From UBA1573 sp016794285 (lineage in GTDB: Bacteria; Pseudomonadota; Alphaproteobacteria; Micavibrionales; Micavibrionaceae), in NCBI GenBank assembly GCA_016794285.1, contig JAEUKO010000076.1:1-7672 (forward strand): DNA of 7,672 nt. Reading direction: 5' to 3'. Made by a program: the position numbers and the translations under genes. A model generated the notes under the pieces. The model was not told where the DNA came from. It did no database searches and saw only the letters and a program-made list of their open reading frames with translations. Below are positions 1 through 6,662 of this stretch, piece by piece (the first letter of the stretch is position 1; every line of letters starts with the position of its first letter).

Positions 1-630
1 AATTTTCCGGCGCAGTCGCGTAACTTGCACATCCACGGTTCGATCATTACCATCAACGCCGCATAACCGAGCCAGTTCTTCACGGCTCAAGATTTTTCCC
101 GGGTGGAGAGACAGGGCCTCAAGCAATCTGGATTCTACGCTGGTCAACCGGATAACCTCTTCTCCGCAAATCATTTCATTGAGTTCAGGATCATAACGCC
201 ATTTGCCAAGACGGAATTTGGTTACGCGCCGATGTACCTTGTCGCGCCGCCGCAAGATGGCCTGTAAGCGAAGAAGAAGTTCTTTTGGTTCGAATGGTTT
301 GGGCAGGTAATCATCGGCCCCCGACTCAAACCCTTTGAGACGATCTTCCACCTCGCCCAGAGCGGTCAGCAGGATAATGGGAATATCGGTTGTCTCGCGA
401 AGGTCGCGTGTGAATTCCATGCCGTTCCGGCCAGGCATCATCACATCTACGACCAACCCATCAAAGGTAGCCCGCTTGAGAATGTCTCCGGCACTTTTTG
501 CATCGCGGGCTGTGGCAACGACAAAACCGTTCTCTTGCAAATAACGAGAAAGCAGTTGGCGGATACGGTCATCATCATCCACTACAAGAACGTGAGGCTT
601 GTCAGTTTCGCCAAAAAGGGCTGTTTCCAT
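1..630 (-). CDS. OmpR/PhoB-family two-component response regulator (PetR-like), C-terminus cut by the window edge
   Basis: This is a cytoplasmic DNA-binding response regulator, read from the ATG at 630-628 for 210 codons without a stop until the left edge. About 20-30 residues should be missing. The receiver domain spans about residues 12-128. It shows the acidic pair D18/D19, the phospho-acceptor D62 in VVDVMMPG, the switch threonine T89 in ILLTALGE, and K111 in the YLPKPF motif. The winged-helix output domain starts near residue 138 and ends at the edge in DRTVDVQVTRLRRKI, the recognition-helix region of the OmpR family. All receiver residues needed for phosphorylation are present. No strong Shine-Dalgarno precedes the ATG. 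The gene is divergent from the aminotransferase gene. From family knowledge, PetR-type regulators of alphaproteobacteria have this architecture, but the exact orthologue and target genes are inference. The cognate kinase is not adjacent. Confidence 0.93.
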   Translation of the reverse strand, partial: METALFGETDKPHVLVVDDDDRIRQLLSRYLQENGFVVATARDAKSAGDILKRATFDGLVVDVMMPGRNGMEFTRDLRETTDIPIILLTALGEVEDRLKGFESGADDYLPKPFEPKELLLRLQAILRRRDKVHRRVTKFRLGKWRYDPELNEMICGEEVIRLTSVESRLLEALSLHPGKILSREELARLCGVDGNDRTVDVQVTRLRRKI

Positions 631-649
631 TTGTATCTCGGTCCAACGC

Positions 650-678
650 TTGTCAAAAGAACATACTTGGGCTAAATA
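650..678 (+). promoter_or_regulatory. Candidate sigma-70-type promoter for the aminotransferase gene
   Basis: TTGTCA at 650-655 matches the -35 consensus at five of six positions. After a 17-bp spacer comes TAAATA at 673-678, a weak -10. The start of transcription would fall about 40 bp before the aminotransferase ATG. The same bases read on the other strand give TTGACA, but no good -10 follows for the divergent regulator gene. This is a prediction from sequence match alone. Confidence 0.3.
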
Positions 679-724
679 TAGAGGGATTTCCACATTCTGA
701 AAGCAAAAAGAAGAGAGGTTTGGC

Positions 725-1630
725 ATGGCACTGATCCCTTTTGATGACCGTGATGGGTTTATTTGGTTTGACGGGGCTTTGGTTCCGTGGCGGGACGCCA
801 AAATTCACGTTATTAACCACGGGCTTCATTACGCTAGTTGTGTTTTCGAAGGCGAGCGGGCCTATGGAGGGACCATTTTCAAAAGTATGGAACATTCAAA
901 GCGTCTTCTCCGTTCCTCTGAAATTCTTGATCTAAATGTTTCGTGGAGTGTTGAGCAAATCGAAGCCGCAAAACAAGAAACCCTCAAAGCCAATAACTTG
1001 ACGGATGCATATATCCGCCCAGTTGTATGGCGCGGCAGCGAACAAATGGGAATCTCGGGACGAATGAACAAAACCCACATGGCGATTGCTTGTTGGGAGT
1101 GGCCGAGTTACTTTTCTCCAGAACTTCGTGAACAGGGCATTGCTCTCATGACCTCGCGCTGGAAGAAGCCTTCTCCGGACTCCGCTCCTTGTCATTCGAA
1201 AGCTGCTGGCCTTTATATGATTGGCACTTTGTCGAAGCATGAGGCAGAAGCTGCTGGATTCACGGATGCCTTGATGCTTGATTACCGTGGCTATGCGGTA
1301 GAGGCAACGGCAGCGAACCTATTCCGTGTTAAAAACGGCGTTATCAGAACACCAAAACCGGATTGCTTTTTGAACGGAATTACCCGTCAAACTGTAATGG
1401 AACTGGCCCGCGAACTTGGATACCCGCTTGAAGAAGATCACATCACAGTAGAGGATCTTCACAGCGCGGATGAAGTCTTTGTAACGGGAACGGCTGCCGA
1501 AGTTACGGCTGTTGGTAAAATTGATTCCACAATCTATCGTGTTGGCCTCGTGACGCGTGCTTTGCGCAGTGCGTATGAGGACCTTGTGCGGGGAAAGCCT
1601 GTTCAGGTTGCAAACTCTAAGGCAGCCTGA
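725..1630 (+). CDS. ilvE: Branched-chain amino acid aminotransferase (PLP fold type IV)
   Basis: This cytoplasmic enzyme transfers the amino group between glutamate and the 2-oxo acids of leucine, isoleucine and valine: the last step of their synthesis and the first of their breakdown. The 301-residue length fits bacterial IlvE. Family features seen are NHGLHYASCVFEGERAY (about 31-47), the HSKRL segment (58-62), the PLP-binding lysine K159 in CHSKAAGLYM, E193 in VEATAANLF, the LNGITRQTV phosphate-binding loop (216-224) and GTAAEV (255-260). The ATG is preceded by GAGAGG at 713-718 with 6-nt spacing, which fixes the start. The gene lies divergent to a PetR-like response regulator and ends at a strong hairpin terminator. 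D-amino-acid transaminase and aminodeoxychorismate lyase share the fold, but the sequence reads as IlvE. Nothing is missing or broken. Confidence 0.93.
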   Translation: MALIPFDDRDGFIWFDGALVPWRDAKIHVINHGLHYASCVFEGERAYGGTIFKSMEHSKRLLRSSEILDLNVSWSVEQIEAAKQETLKANNLTDAYIRPVVWRGSEQMGISGRMNKTHMAIACWEWPSYFSPELREQGIALMTSRWKKPSPDSAPCHSKAAGLYMIGTLSKHEAEAAGFTDALMLDYRGYAVEATAANLFRVKNGVIRTPKPDCFLNGITRQTVMELARELGYPLEEDHITVEDLHSADEVFVTGTAAEVTAVGKIDSTIYRVGLVTRALRSAYEDLVRGKPVQVANSKAA

Positions 1631-1657
1631 AATTTTTTCTGAACCCGAAAAGACAAC

Positions 1658-1685
1658 AAAAAACCCCTGAGAAGGGGTTTTTTTT
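1658..1685. terminator. Bidirectional intrinsic terminator between convergent genes
   Basis: A perfect inverted repeat pairs AAAAAACCCCT (1658-1668) with AGGGGTTTTTT (1673-1683) around a GAGA tetraloop, and a run of eight T closes it at 1678-1685. The mirrored A run gives the same T tract on the minus strand. The hairpin can therefore end transcription of both the aminotransferase gene (stop at 1628-1630) and the phasin gene (stop at 1709-1711). Confidence 0.9.
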
Positions 1686-1708
1686 CAAGGCTATTTGCAC
1701 AGCTTGAT

Positions 1709-2179
1709 TTAGGCAACTTTCTTTCCATCTTTTGAAGATGCTTTTTGTTTGCTCTCTTCTGCCGAGGATTTAATTTCGTTCAAAGAGGCGGCAACGCGTT
1801 TGTTGATAATTTCGCTAGCCTCCCGCGAGGATTTGGAAACAATATCGCCGACTTCACGAATGCCGCTGACTGTCTTTTCGTAAGATTTACGAATGAGCTC
1901 GGCCCCGCGAGCAATTTTTTCTTCGGGGGTTCCTTCGTGCATAATTTCTTTGGCAATTTCTGATTGATCTTTAACCATTTGGGTCAAAATCTCCGATTGA
2001 CGCTGCAGAACGGTCTGCAAGCTTTCCATCCCGACTTGTTGGGCATCGGTGAAGGCTTGGAATGACTTTCGTCCGGCCTCAAGGGTATCTTTGATGTCAA
2101 AAGGTGCGCCAGTCACCAAAGGAAACGATTTGCTAACGTCAGGCTTTAACCAGTTTTCAAAAAAGGGATTCTTAATCAT
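1709..2179 (-). CDS. Phasin family protein (polyhydroxyalkanoate granule-associated)
   Basis: This is a small (156-residue), almost entirely helical cytoplasmic protein. Phasins coat polyhydroxyalkanoate storage granules and control their size and number. The N-terminus (MIKNPFFENWLKP) is followed by a short Pro-rich stretch. A long amphipathic, heptad-like helical region then runs from about residue 30 to 140, with patterns such as GRKSFQAFTDAQQVGMESLQ and IARGAELIRKSYEKTVSGIR. The tail is rich in Lys, Ser and Ala. These traits match the PhaP/phasin_2 family. I chose the ATG at 2179-2177 because AGGAGA (2186-2191, minus strand) lies exactly 6 nt upstream. A TTG seven codons earlier would place that ribosome site inside the gene. 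No PHA synthase or depolymerase gene is nearby, so the granule role rests on family resemblance. A phasin-like protein without a granule role is possible. Confidence 0.85.
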   Translation of the reverse strand: MIKNPFFENWLKPDVSKSFPLVTGAPFDIKDTLEAGRKSFQAFTDAQQVGMESLQTVLQRQSEILTQMVKDQSEIAKEIMHEGTPEEKIARGAELIRKSYEKTVSGIREVGDIVSKSSREASEIINKRVAASLNEIKSSAEESKQKASSKDGKKVA

Positions 2180-2185
2180 GAGGTC

Positions 2186-2191
2186 TCTCCT
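2186..2191 (-). promoter_or_regulatory. Shine-Dalgarno site that decides the phasin start
   Basis: AGGAGA on the minus strand lies 6 nt before the ATG at 2179-2177. It is the best ribosome site in the window and argues against the upstream TTG at 2200-2198. Confidence 0.8.
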
Positions 2192-2219
2192 ATGTCCCAA
2201 TGCTGTCAGAAGGGTTAAT

Positions 2220-2246
2220 GATTTATGTTTTTCTTCTGAATGTCAA
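2220..2246 (-). promoter_or_regulatory. Candidate promoter for the phasin gene
   Basis: The minus strand carries a perfect TTGACA at 2246-2241. After 15 bp comes TAAATC at 2225-2220, a weak -10 with a short spacer. An AT-rich stretch allows other -10 registers. The leader would be about 35-40 nt. The -35 match is clear; the -10 is uncertain. Confidence 0.35.
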
Positions 2247-2285
2247 GGAAGCGGATCAAGAGAATACCATGATCTGCAAACAATA

Positions 2286-2296
2286 GTCGTTACGAC
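2286..2296. repeat. 11-bp perfect odd palindrome in the phasin-kinase intergenic region
   Basis: GTCGT at 2286-2290 and ACGAC at 2292-2296 are reverse complements around a single central T. The site lies upstream of the candidate -35 of both divergent genes. Its form suits a dimeric regulator binding site, but no regulator is identified. Confidence 0.45.
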
Positions 2297-2320
2297 AAAA
2301 AATTATGAAATTAGCGTTTA

Positions 2321-2335
2321 CTTAACTGAGTTAAG
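2321..2335. repeat. 15-bp perfect odd palindrome, candidate operator before the histidine kinase
   Basis: CTTAACT at 2321-2327 and AGTTAAG at 2329-2335 are perfect reverse complements around a single G. The element overlaps the proposed -35 of the kinase promoter (2322-2327), a position typical of a repressor operator. The regulator is unknown. Confidence 0.5.
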
Positions 2336-2351
2336 GCATAAAGATTATAAG
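2322..2351 (+). promoter_or_regulatory. Candidate promoter for the histidine kinase gene
   Basis: TTAACT at 2322-2327 (four of six) and TATAAG at 2346-2351 (five of six) are separated by 18 bp. The predicted transcript would start near 2358, leaving a leader of about 23 nt. The -35 lies within the 15-bp palindrome. A second AT box, TATATA at 2358-2363, is closer to the ATG but has no matching -35. Confidence 0.4.
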
Positions 2352-2380
2352 GACAGCTATATATAACCCATTTGTGATAT

Positions 2381-4927
2381 ATGAACAAAAAAATCACTTT
2401 TAATCATTCTCCTGAGCACTCTTCTGGGGTTTTTGCTTGGGCGAGAGCCAACATGGCGCAAGTTATGGTGGTGTTGAACGGGCTTGCCTTGACGGGGGCC
2501 TCTTTCCTGATTGCCAATTTTTTTGTTAACCAGATCCTGATTGAGGAGTCTTCTCGGCAGGGGGTTCAAAACAAAACTGAAATGTTGGCTATTGCCAAGG
2601 AACTGGAAACGCCGATTAACTCTTTGTCATCCCTGATTTCAGTTTCTGGGGCAGGCGGCCTTTCAGCAGCCGCTGCGCAAGATGTTGTCGAGCGCGCCTT
2701 GGGAGCGGGCACGAATTTACAAATCTTTTCAAAAATTTACTGGATTTCTCCCCAAAGCATCTCGGGTAGGGCAGAAAAAATTTATCAGGGTCAGAGAGTG
2801 GCTTCTTTGTCAGACGATCAAGTTCAGCAAATCGTGGCCAGTAAGAATAAAATTTTCTCTGATGAGGCCGCTGGCCGCCTTTCTTTGGTCTATGATGAAA
2901 CGTTCTCGCCTGTGCGCAAGACGGGTACTTCGCCAGAAATTATAGGGCGTCCGGTTTTTCTCGCGCAAAGTGTTGGCAAACAAGGGCAGAAACTAGGGAC
3001 CATCCTTGCTTTGCTGGAGGCTGAAGAAATTGCCAGATTGTTTGAGAAGGGATTCACTCACCCTTACAGTAAGGTCATTCTTTCAGATCAAAAGAAAGCA
3101 CAAAGCCTATTCCAAATGACCAAGGTGAACGAGGAGACTAAGGGAGGATCTGAGACGACGGTCAGCTTTAATTTTCTTTTGGCCGGAAAAGAGGTCGGGG
3201 CTCGGTTTTTCTATCAAGAGCAACCGCAAATGTCTATTTTGCGAGTTCTGCCTTGGCTTCTTTTTGGTTTTGGCGGAACGTTGACGGTTATTGCTTGGAT
3301 GTATATCTGGAGCAATCAGAACAAGTCGCGGAGTATCTCTAAAATGTATCTGGCGATTGAAGCCAAGAACTCTGAGCTTAGTCGTGAGGTAAGCGAGCGT
3401 GAAAGGCTTAATCATACCCTAAGAAAAGCAGAGCGCGAAAATAAGGCAATTATCAATGCCATTCGCGATGTGATTTTTGAAATCAGTTTGAGTGGTGAGA
3501 TCCTTTTCCTGAATGATTCGTGGACTCGTCTGACTGGGTTTGATGTGGGGCAGAGTGAGGGAAGAAATCTGTTTGACATGATTCACCCCAAAGATCAGGA
3601 GGAGCAACGCAAATGCGTTTCTCAGCTAATCAAGGGACTTCGGTCGGCCTATCGGGTTATGACTTCGATTCGGACGGCTGAGGGGAATTTTCGTGTTGTC
3701 GAAATGGCCGTGTCGATGATCCGTATGGATGAGAACAAAAATATGCGGGTGGTGGGGAGCTTCACCGATATGGACGAACGGGAACGGGCTGAAAAGGCAC
3801 TCTCGGAAGCCGAGCGAAAATACCGCAGTATCTGGGAAAACGCAGCAAGTGGCATTTATCAGGTAACTCCCGAAGGTCTATTTCTGTCAGCCAACCCTGC
3901 TATGGCGCGGATCTTCGGCTATGAAGGGCCGGAGTACCTTATGCGCGAGGTTCGCAACGCCCATCAGGAATTGTTTGTGAATCCGCGGGAACGTATGAAG
4001 TTTCTTCGTGGACTGGATACCGAACTCGGGTCCTTTCAGGAAATTTTTGAATCGCAGGCTTATTGCCGCGATGGAAAAAAGATATGGGTTCAAGAAAGCA
4101 TCCGTCCGGTTGTTGATGACGAGAAGCACGTTCTCTACTACGAAGGAAGTCTTGAAGACATTACCAAGCGCAAGGAAGCCGAAGGTCAGTTACAGGCAGC
4201 CAAGGCGGAGTCGGATGTTGCCAACCGTGCCAAGTCTGAGTTTTTGGCGAATATGAGTCATGAACTCAGAACGCCACTTAACTCGATCATCGGGTTTTCC
4301 GAGATTATTCGCAACGAAGTTTTCGGACCTATTTCTCCGCGTTCTTACCTTGAATATGCGCGGGATATTCACGATAGCGGAAAAAACCTTCTCGCGATTA
4401 TCAACCAGATTCTTGACATTTCAAGAATTGATGCAGGAGAGAGGGAACTGAAAGAAAGCCTTTTTGATCTGCGCAAAGTGGTGTCAGTTGCTTTGGAGAT
4501 CATGATGCCAAAAGTTACCGCTGCAGAGTTGACCTTGATTGAAAACGGCATTGAATCTCTTCCCAAATTGGTTGGGGAGGAAGTGGCGGTCAAGCAAATG
4601 TTGGTCAACATTCTTTCCAATGCGGTTAAGTTTACGCCAGCGGGCGGTCGGGTCACGCTGGGTGGTGAAATAGACGCTGTGGGGAATTTGAGAATATCGG
4701 TGAGTGATACGGGCGTTGGTTTGGGCGAAGATGAAATCCAAAGGGTTATGTCTCCCTTTGGTGGCGTTGACGGACGGCTTAATAAATCAACTTCGGGAAT
4801 TGGCCTCGGCCTCAGTCTTGTCAGGTCGCTCATGACGTTGCATGGGGGTCAGGTGGAAATCTTTTCCCAAAAAGGCCTTGGCACGACGGTTACCTTGGTC
4901 TTCCCGAAAGAGCGGGTTCAGGCTTGA
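2381..4927 (+). CDS. Membrane-bound PAS-PAS sensor histidine kinase with a PleC/PdhS-type core
   Basis: This is an 848-residue inner-membrane sensor kinase. A first membrane helix lies at about 27-50 and a second at about 286-310. They enclose an extracytoplasmic domain of some 235 residues that looks weakly CHASE-like (for example GTILALLEAEEIARLF at 206-221). A coiled coil follows (about 320-355), then PAS1 (about 356-465, with VIFEISLSGEILFLND) and PAS2 (about 480-597, ending in EDITKRKEAE). HisKA carries the phospho-acceptor H627 in MSHELRTPLN. The downstream FGP and DIHDSG stretch resembles PleC, DivJ and PdhS kinases. HATPase_c shows the N box (N743, N747), G1 DTGVG (776-780) and G2 GIGLG (806-810). 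No receiver domain is attached and no regulator gene is adjacent, so it is an orphan. The ATG at 2381 lacks a clear ribosome site. An in-frame ATG at 2453 would still keep the first membrane helix. DivK-like partners are inference from family resemblance. Confidence 0.93.
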   Translation: MNKKITFNHSPEHSSGVFAWARANMAQVMVVLNGLALTGASFLIANFFVNQILIEESSRQGVQNKTEMLAIAKELETPINSLSSLISVSGAGGLSAAAAQDVVERALGAGTNLQIFSKIYWISPQSISGRAEKIYQGQRVASLSDDQVQQIVASKNKIFSDEAAGRLSLVYDETFSPVRKTGTSPEIIGRPVFLAQSVGKQGQKLGTILALLEAEEIARLFEKGFTHPYSKVILSDQKKAQSLFQMTKVNEETKGGSETTVSFNFLLAGKEVGARFFYQEQPQMSILRVLPWLLFGFGGTLTVIAWMYIWSNQNKSRSISKMYLAIEAKNSELSREVSERERLNHTLRKAERENKAIINAIRDVIFEISLSGEILFLNDSWTRLTGFDVGQSEGRNLFDMIHPKDQEEQRKCVSQLIKGLRSAYRVMTSIRTAEGNFRVVEMAVSMIRMDENKNMRVVGSFTDMDERERAEKALSEAERKYRSIWENAASGIYQVTPEGLFLSANPAMARIFGYEGPEYLMREVRNAHQELFVNPRERMKFLRGLDTELGSFQEIFESQAYCRDGKKIWVQESIRPVVDDEKHVLYYEGSLEDITKRKEAEGQLQAAKAESDVANRAKSEFLANMSHELRTPLNSIIGFSEIIRNEVFGPISPRSYLEYARDIHDSGKNLLAIINQILDISRIDAGERELKESLFDLRKVVSVALEIMMPKVTAAELTLIENGIESLPKLVGEEVAVKQMLVNILSNAVKFTPAGGRVTLGGEIDAVGNLRISVSDTGVGLGEDEIQRVMSPFGGVDGRLNKSTSGIGLGLSLVRSLMTLHGGQVEIFSQKGLGTTVTLVFPKERVQA

Positions 4928-5508
4928 GGCTTGGAGAATAAATGCTCTTCCGTTTCCTCAACCGTGAGGGAGAGGGCTTTCCTCGCCATATCAAACTCAA
5001 ATCCAGCTCTTGCCAAAGACGCGAGGGAGCGATTCGGTCCCTCATCCCTCGTCGAGTAGGCTCCCAAGCGTTTTTTCTTAATCCATCTGAGTGCGGCCAG
5101 CCAGTCATGGTTAGGGTCAAGGGGTTCACAAACCGAGGCCTCTTGGAGCCAGTCCGGCGAAATCCCTTTCTGGCGAAGGGTTTGGGTAATTCGTGAGGAA
5201 GAATATCCGCGCTGAGTGAGAGAATACCTCAATCCGCTGGCATAGGCCGGATCATCAAGAAAACCAATTGATTGAAAGCGGGAGATCAGTGTTTCCAGCA
5301 GATTCAGGCACTCTTCACGGTCTTGGTCCGCGTGGGCGCGGCAGGATCTGTCGATTTTTCTAGTCATCACTCTGCGAAACTGAGCAGTTGAAGCTGGGAA
5401 GCGTTCCAGATAGAATTTTCCCGAGTTTTCGAGGTAGGTTGCTGTGATTTTTTTCACGGGGGGCCGCGAGCGGGGGCTTGATTTTTCTGGATCGACAGTA
5501 TTTCTCAT
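4918..5508 (-). CDS. recX: RecX family regulator of RecA
   Basis: RecX binds RecA filaments in the cytoplasm and limits recombinase and SOS activity. The 196-residue length fits the alphaproteobacterial form. A polar N-terminal tail (1-18) precedes KKITATYLENSGKFYLERFP (19-38), typical of alphaproteobacterial RecX. Next come GFLDDPAYA (82-90), SLTQRGYSSSRITQTLRQKG (96-115) and SLASLARAGFEFDMARKAL (161-179). These follow the family's tandem three-helix repeats. recA is not in this window. The 3' end overlaps the kinase gene by 10 bp, tail to tail. The ATG at 5508-5506 has no Shine-Dalgarno, and a candidate -10 sits just upstream. The alternative ATG at codon 48 would cut off the conserved first repeat, so the longer start is preferred. 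Similarity across the middle (120-160) is weak, as is usual for RecX. Confidence 0.87.
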   Translation of the reverse strand: MRNTVDPEKSSPRSRPPVKKITATYLENSGKFYLERFPASTAQFRRVMTRKIDRSCRAHADQDREECLNLLETLISRFQSIGFLDDPAYASGLRYSLTQRGYSSSRITQTLRQKGISPDWLQEASVCEPLDPNHDWLAALRWIKKKRLGAYSTRDEGPNRSLASLARAGFEFDMARKALSLTVEETEEHLFSKPQA

Positions 5509-5514
5509 AGGGGT

Positions 5515-5543
5515 AATTTACTAAACTTTGGCTCCAAGTCCAA
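5515..5543 (-). promoter_or_regulatory. Candidate promoter of recX, placed for a leaderless or near-leaderless transcript
   Basis: On the minus strand TTGGAC (5543-5538) is followed after 17 bp by TAAATT (5520-5515). The -10 ends 6 bp before the recX ATG. Transcription would therefore begin at or next to the start codon, in line with the missing ribosome site. Both hexamers are imperfect. Confidence 0.3.
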
Positions 5544-5588
5544 GCTGAATGGGAAAATGTGTTCGATGGTTTTTTTAAGGGTTCAAGA

Positions 5589-6554
5589 ATGAGTGACGAT
5601 TCAACACCTTTTTCTGACGCAGAAGCTTCCGGTGGGGCGGTTGTTCACTTCCCCTTGCCGGATGACAGCCACGTTCTGACCTTTCACCTTGAAGGCCCAA
5701 ATTTGCGTGGGCGAATTGTGCGGTTGGGGAGGACCCTTGGGGATCTCTTGGGGCCGCATGACTACCCGCCTTTGGTTGAAAAACTGGCAGTTGAAACCGT
5801 GACATTGGCTGTTTTGCTGGCCTCTATGCTCAAATATGACGGTGTCTTTATTCTTCAAGCGCAAGGGGATGGGGCCGTTAATCGGTTGGTTGCCGATGTA
5901 ACGTCTTCTGGTGAAATTCGTGTGACCGCCGGATTTGATTCGGAAAAACTGGAAAAAATTACAGCCGAAACCCCAAGGCTTCGTGACCTGATGGGGACGG
6001 GATATCTGGCTTTCACGGTAGATCAAGGTGAATACTCCGAAAGGTATCAGGGCATTGTCCAGCTAGGCCCCGAAAGTCTGGAAGGCTCCATTCATCATTA
6101 CTTCTCGCAGTCCGAACAAGTTGGAACAGCGATTAAAATGGCAGCCGCCCGTAATGACGAAGGGAAGTGGCGGGCGGGGGCGGTCATGCTTCAACATATG
6201 CCGGATCATTCCAACATTCCTCAAGACGCCAAGCCCATAGCGGAGAATTGGAACAGGGTTCAGATCTTGCTGCAAACTTGTACAGCGGTTGAGCTTTTGG
6301 ACGAGAAGCTGCGCGATGAAACGCTTCTTTATCGATTGTTCCACGAGGAAGGCGTGCGGGTTTACGCGCCTCAGAAACTGTGCAAAGGATGCCGCTGTAC
6401 ACCCGAAAAGCTCAAAAACATTCTTAAGCTACTGCCTGAAGAGGATCGGGACGAAATCGTTCAAGACGGCCAGATCACCATGACGTGCGAATTTTGTAAC
6501 AAGGACTTCTCTTTTACACCGGATGAAATCGTCCCCGACCCCTCGACGGGATAA
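5589..6554 (+). CDS. hslO: Hsp33 redox-regulated holdase chaperone
   Basis: Hsp33 is a cytoplasmic chaperone that binds zinc through conserved cysteines. On oxidation it releases the zinc, unfolds its linker and holds unfolding proteins during oxidative stress. In the 321-residue form the N-terminal domain includes GVFILQAQGDGAVNRLVADV (85-104), YQGIVQLG (153-160) and HHYFSQSEQ (169-177), all family hallmarks. The zinc motif is intact: C268-R-C270 and C300-E-F-C303, spaced as expected. An additional cysteine, C265, gives CKGCRC. I chose the ATG at 5589 because TAAGGG (5576-5581) lies 7 nt before it. An in-frame GTG at 5559 would add 10 residues but has a weaker site. The protein is somewhat longer than the roughly 290 residues of the E. 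coli form, through its N-terminal tail and small insertions. No heat-shock promoter was recognised. The gene is divergent from recX. Confidence 0.96.
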   Translation: MSDDSTPFSDAEASGGAVVHFPLPDDSHVLTFHLEGPNLRGRIVRLGRTLGDLLGPHDYPPLVEKLAVETVTLAVLLASMLKYDGVFILQAQGDGAVNRLVADVTSSGEIRVTAGFDSEKLEKITAETPRLRDLMGTGYLAFTVDQGEYSERYQGIVQLGPESLEGSIHHYFSQSEQVGTAIKMAAARNDEGKWRAGAVMLQHMPDHSNIPQDAKPIAENWNRVQILLQTCTAVELLDEKLRDETLLYRLFHEEGVRVYAPQKLCKGCRCTPEKLKNILKLLPEEDRDEIVQDGQITMTCEFCNKDFSFTPDEIVPDPSTG

Positions 6555-6600
6555 AGTACAGGAATATATGAAGTAATTCTTGACTTATTCCACATTGCCA

Positions 6601-6629
6601 TTGACATAAAGCAAAATAGGGTGTAAACC
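6601..6629 (+). promoter_or_regulatory. Candidate promoter of the small lipoprotein gene
   Basis: A perfect TTGACA at 6601-6606 is followed after 17 bp by TAAACC at 6624-6629, a weak -10. The leader would be about 27 nt and would carry the GAGAGG ribosome site at 6651-6656. No terminator is evident between hslO and this promoter, so read-through from hslO is also possible. Confidence 0.4.
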
Positions 6630-6662
6630 AATCCCAATGTTATTTTGTGTGAGAGGTGTGGA

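Noticed and set aside
932..1240. A 102-codon open frame on the minus strand
   Set aside because: It is fully antisense to the aminotransferase gene, which has intact family motifs and a good ribosome site; the antisense product resembles nothing.
2180..2200. A longer phasin starting at TTG 2200-2198
   Set aside because: The strong AGGAGA site would fall inside the gene, and it is ideally spaced for the ATG at 2179.
4369..4833. A 154-codon open frame on the minus strand
   Set aside because: It lies wholly inside the conserved HisKA/HATPase region of the kinase gene, shows no family features and no ribosome site, and is best explained as a shadow of that gene.
5561..5584. Two GTTC words before hslO and recX, as a possible alphaproteobacterial SOS box
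   Set aside because: The LexA box of this class is GTTC-N7-GTTC. Here the spacing is 16 bp, and no other copy with correct spacing was seen in the recX promoter region.
6530..6555. GC-rich run at the end of hslO as a terminator
   Set aside because: The C- and G-rich words do not form a good stem and no T tract follows.
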